DNA from: DASZFV01 sp035546175
Lineage (GTDB): Bacteria; Myxococcota_A; Polyangia; Fen-1088
Length of the DNA stretch: 7,380 nucleotides
Direction of reading: 5' to 3'
Assembly: GCA_035546175.1 (NCBI GenBank)
Contig: DASZWW010000052.1
Location: 1-7,380 of the forward strand
Shown piece after piece: positions 6,008 to 7,380 of this stretch. Position 1 is the first letter of the stretch, and each line of letters begins with the position of its first letter. Position numbers and translations under genes: made by a program. A model generated the notes under the pieces. It was not told the DNA's origin. It searched no databases and saw only the letters and a list, made by a program, of their open reading frames with translations.

Positions 6008-6723
6008 GTCTCGAGCTCCGCGAGGCCCTCGGGCGAGCCGATCTCGTGAAACCGCTCGCGCGCCTCGAGGCCCGCGAGCCGGCCGCGCAGCGACAGCGCG
6101 TGGAAGAGCTCGGCGAGGTCGGGCTTCCCCTCGGCGGGCACCTCCTCCTCGACGACCCGCCGCTCGAGCGCCGAGAGCCCGTAGTCGATGTAGGCGAAGT
6201 CGGCCGCCGGGCGCGTGGCCCGCTTCTTGTCGTAGAGGACCAGGCGTCCCGACCCGTCCGCCGCCCCGGACGCGGGCTCGAAGATGACGTTGCTCGTGTC
6301 CCACTTGCCCTCGTTGCGGAACACCGTCATGAGCGCGGGCTGGCCCGACGCGCGGAAGGCGCGGAAGACCGCGGCGTGGTCGATGGGCAGGAACGAGTCG
6401 CCATAGGTGACGAGGAACGCCTCCTCGAGCGCGCCCCGCGAGAGCGCGAGGCGCAGGGCGCCCGCCGTGCCGCGCAGGTCCTGCCCCTCGTCGACGTAGG
6501 CGACGCGGAGGCCGTAGCGCGCGCCGTCGCCCACGTGGTCGCGCAGCATCTCGCCCTTGTAGCCGATCGACAGCACGACGTCGGTGACCCCGTGCCGCGC
6601 CAGCCACTCGAGCTGATGGTCCGCGAAGGGCCGCCCCGCGACGGGCAGCAGCATCTTGGGCCGCACGTCCGTGAGCGGCCGCATCCGCGTCGCGAGGCCG
6701 CCCGCGAGGATCACGCACTGCAT
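5989..6723 (-). CDS. Sugar-1-phosphate nucleotidyltransferase (NTP_transferase family, HddC/RmlA-like)
   Basis: This is a 244-residue cytoplasmic enzyme that joins a sugar 1-phosphate to an NTP to give an NDP-sugar and pyrophosphate. The N-terminus carries the nucleotide-binding signature LAGGLATRMRPLT (6-18) followed by PKMLLPVAGRPF (22-33; Lys23 is the family lysine). Later come EGQDLRGTAGAL (79-90), the metal-binding strand end VTYGDSF (105-111; Asp109), DYGLSAL (180-186) and EIGSPEGL (227-234). The length matches the short single-domain forms such as HddC and MurU rather than longer GlmU or GalU. With a GmhB-like phosphatase directly downstream, D-glycero-D-manno-heptose 1-phosphate is the favoured substrate. 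The base specificity (GTP, CTP, UTP or dTTP) cannot be told. The ATG at 6723-6721 begins exactly at the conserved N-terminal strand; its Shine-Dalgarno sequence is poor. It is the first gene of the tightly linked block. Confidence 0.9.
   Translation of the reverse strand: MQCVILAGGLATRMRPLTDVRPKMLLPVAGRPFADHQLEWLARHGVTDVVLSIGYKGEMLRDHVGDGARYGLRVAYVDEGQDLRGTAGALRLALSRGALEEAFLVTYGDSFLPIDHAAVFRAFRASGQPALMTVFRNEGKWDTSNVIFEPASGAADGSGRLVLYDKKRATRPAADFAYIDYGLSALERRVVEEEVPAEGKPDLAELFHALSLRGRLAGLEARERFHEIGSPEGLAELETWLVAR
6016..6019 (-). promoter_or_regulatory. Ribosome binding site of the HAD phosphatase gene
   Basis: GGAG on the minus strand lies 8 nt before the GTG at 6007, inside the 3' end of the nucleotidyltransferase gene. 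It supports the overlapping start, since no ATG fits the N-terminus of the HAD fold in this frame. Confidence 0.5.
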
Positions 6724-6784
6724 GTCAGCTCAGCATACGATGGGCGCCCGCGCCCGCCGCCATTTTGAAGCGCCCGACGCGGGG
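6724..6784. other. 61-nt intergenic gap at the head of the operon
   Basis: This is the only gap above 13 nt in the minus-strand series, so it is the likeliest place for the operon's own promoter or a partial terminator. It holds a GC hairpin (GGGCG/CGCCC with a 4-nt loop) at 6742-6755, with no T-tract after it on the minus strand. A TATGCT on the minus strand (6737-6732) looks like a -10 box, but I found no partner -35 at the usual distance. No site is firmly supported. Confidence 0.4.
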
Positions 6785-7380
6785 CTAGAAGAGGTACGCC
6801 GCGCCGAACATCAGCTCGAAGCGGCCGAGCGTCTGGTAGAAGTACTGGGGCTTGGCGCCGCTCGAGATGGCGGGCGACGCCCACACGACGAGCCCCGGCG
6901 TCACGTGGAGCTGCAGGCCGATGGCGGGCCGGACCTCGAACGTCCCGATGGCGCCGCTGACGCCGGCCACCTTCTGCGTGGGGTCGAGGACCACCGACGT
7001 CGGCTTGACGCCGCCGACCGACAGCCCGCCGAGGCCGAGCGCGCCCGTGAGGTAAAGGCGCCGGTCGACGAGCCGCAGGCGCACCGTGGGCTCGACGAGG
7101 AACGAGGTGAACGTGAGGGTGTTCTTGTTGGGGCTCGCGCCCTCCTCGAGCGAGGTGCCGGTCACGAGCGCGCCGAGCCGGAAGCTCACGCCGCCGAAGA
7201 CGTCGCCGAAGGTGTACCCGCCGCCCACGCTCCAGCCGAACTGCGCGCTCGCCGTGCCCTTGAACCCCGAGGTCCACTTGTCGATCCCGAGCCCGACCGC
7301 GACGTCGACGGGCCGGTTCTTCCCGGCCGCGGCCTCGGGCGCGGGCTCGGACATGGGCTCGGGCGCCGGCGCCTCCGGGG
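6785..7380 (-). CDS. Probable outer membrane beta-barrel protein, 5' end outside the window
   Basis: The frame is open from the right edge to a TAG at 6787-6785 and gives about 197 residues. The first 18 or so are a Pro/Glu/Ala-rich linker (PEAPAPEP, then SEPAPEAAAG). The rest alternates polar and non-polar residues in Gly-rich strands, such as GWSVGGGYTFGDVFGGVSF, LYLTGALGLGGLSV and IGLQLHVTPGLVVWASP. The protein ends in LMFGAAYLF. A terminal Phe with alternating hydrophobic residues before it is the usual signal for outer-membrane barrel assembly. The ATG at 7354-7352 lies inside the Pro-rich linker, so the true start, probably with a signal peptide, lies beyond the edge. I do not recognise a specific family; it resembles the many small conserved outer membrane proteins with an eight-strand-like barrel. 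It points the same way as the sugar operon, but the 61-nt gap leaves co-transcription open. Confidence 0.7.
   Translation of the reverse strand, partial: PEAPAPEPMSEPAPEAAAGKNRPVDVAVGLGIDKWTSGFKGTASAQFGWSVGGGYTFGDVFGGVSFRLGALVTGTSLEEGASPNKNTLTFTSFLVEPTVRLRLVDRRLYLTGALGLGGLSVGGVKPTSVVLDPTQKVAGVSGAIGTFEVRPAIGLQLHVTPGLVVWASPAISSGAKPQYFYQTLGRFELMFGAAYLF

Noticed and set aside
6732..6737. TATGCT on the minus strand, considered as a -10 promoter element
   Set aside because: No acceptable -35 lies about 17 nt upstream, where the sequence is all G and C, and the box is only 8 nt before the ATG.
6742..6755. GC hairpin between the outer membrane protein gene and the nucleotidyltransferase, considered as a terminator
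   Set aside because: It has only a 5-bp stem with no following T-tract on the minus strand. Such palindromes are common in DNA this GC-rich.

Overview
The window comes from a very GC-rich bacterium. Third codon positions are almost all G or C, and GTG starts are common. The Ala/Pro/Glu-rich leader on the outer-membrane-type protein would suit a myxobacterium (Myxococcota), but no marker gene settles the taxonomy and this is only a guess. Nearly all the coding capacity is on the minus strand. I see no RNA genes, mobile elements, CRISPR arrays or origins.

Layout, in transcription order on the minus strand (right to left): (1) 6785-7380, the C-terminal part of a small beta-barrel-like outer membrane protein whose start lies beyond the right edge. 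(2) A 61-nt gap. (3) A tightly packed block of eight genes from 6723 to 145: sugar-1-phosphate nucleotidyltransferase, HAD-IIIA (GmhB-like) phosphatase, FSA-type transaldolase, SIS-domain (GmhA-like) sugar isomerase, NAD-dependent sugar epimerase, polyprenyl-phosphate-type family 2 glycosyltransferase with four membrane segments, SAM-dependent methyltransferase, and a single-pass membrane protein with a C-terminal discoidin (F5/8 type C) domain. Every junction in the block is an overlap or a gap of at most 13 nt, and four are 4-nt GTGA/ATGA overlaps, so it reads as one translationally coupled operon. At the left edge, positions 1-138 hold the last 45 codons of a plus-strand gene that converges on the operon with only 6 nt between the two stop codons.

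Taken together, the block looks like a glycan-assembly operon that makes its own activated, probably heptose-type, sugar. The transaldolase can supply sedoheptulose 7-phosphate, the SIS protein can isomerise it, the HAD enzyme can remove the C7 phosphate from a 1,7-bisphosphate, and the nucleotidyltransferase can activate the 1-phosphate. The epimerase then tailors the sugar, the glycosyltransferase moves a sugar to a lipid carrier or acceptor at the membrane, and the methyltransferase may cap or decorate it. The sugar kinase needed between the isomerase and phosphatase (HddA-like) is not in the window. The heptose assignment is inferred from family membership, and the SIS protein differs from textbook GmhA at remembered active-site positions.

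The less ordinary parts are the membrane-anchored discoidin protein at the end of the operon, an in-frame 21-bp tandem repeat that gives the glycosyltransferase a His-containing heptad tail, and a 12-bp duplication at the glycosyltransferase/methyltransferase junction.
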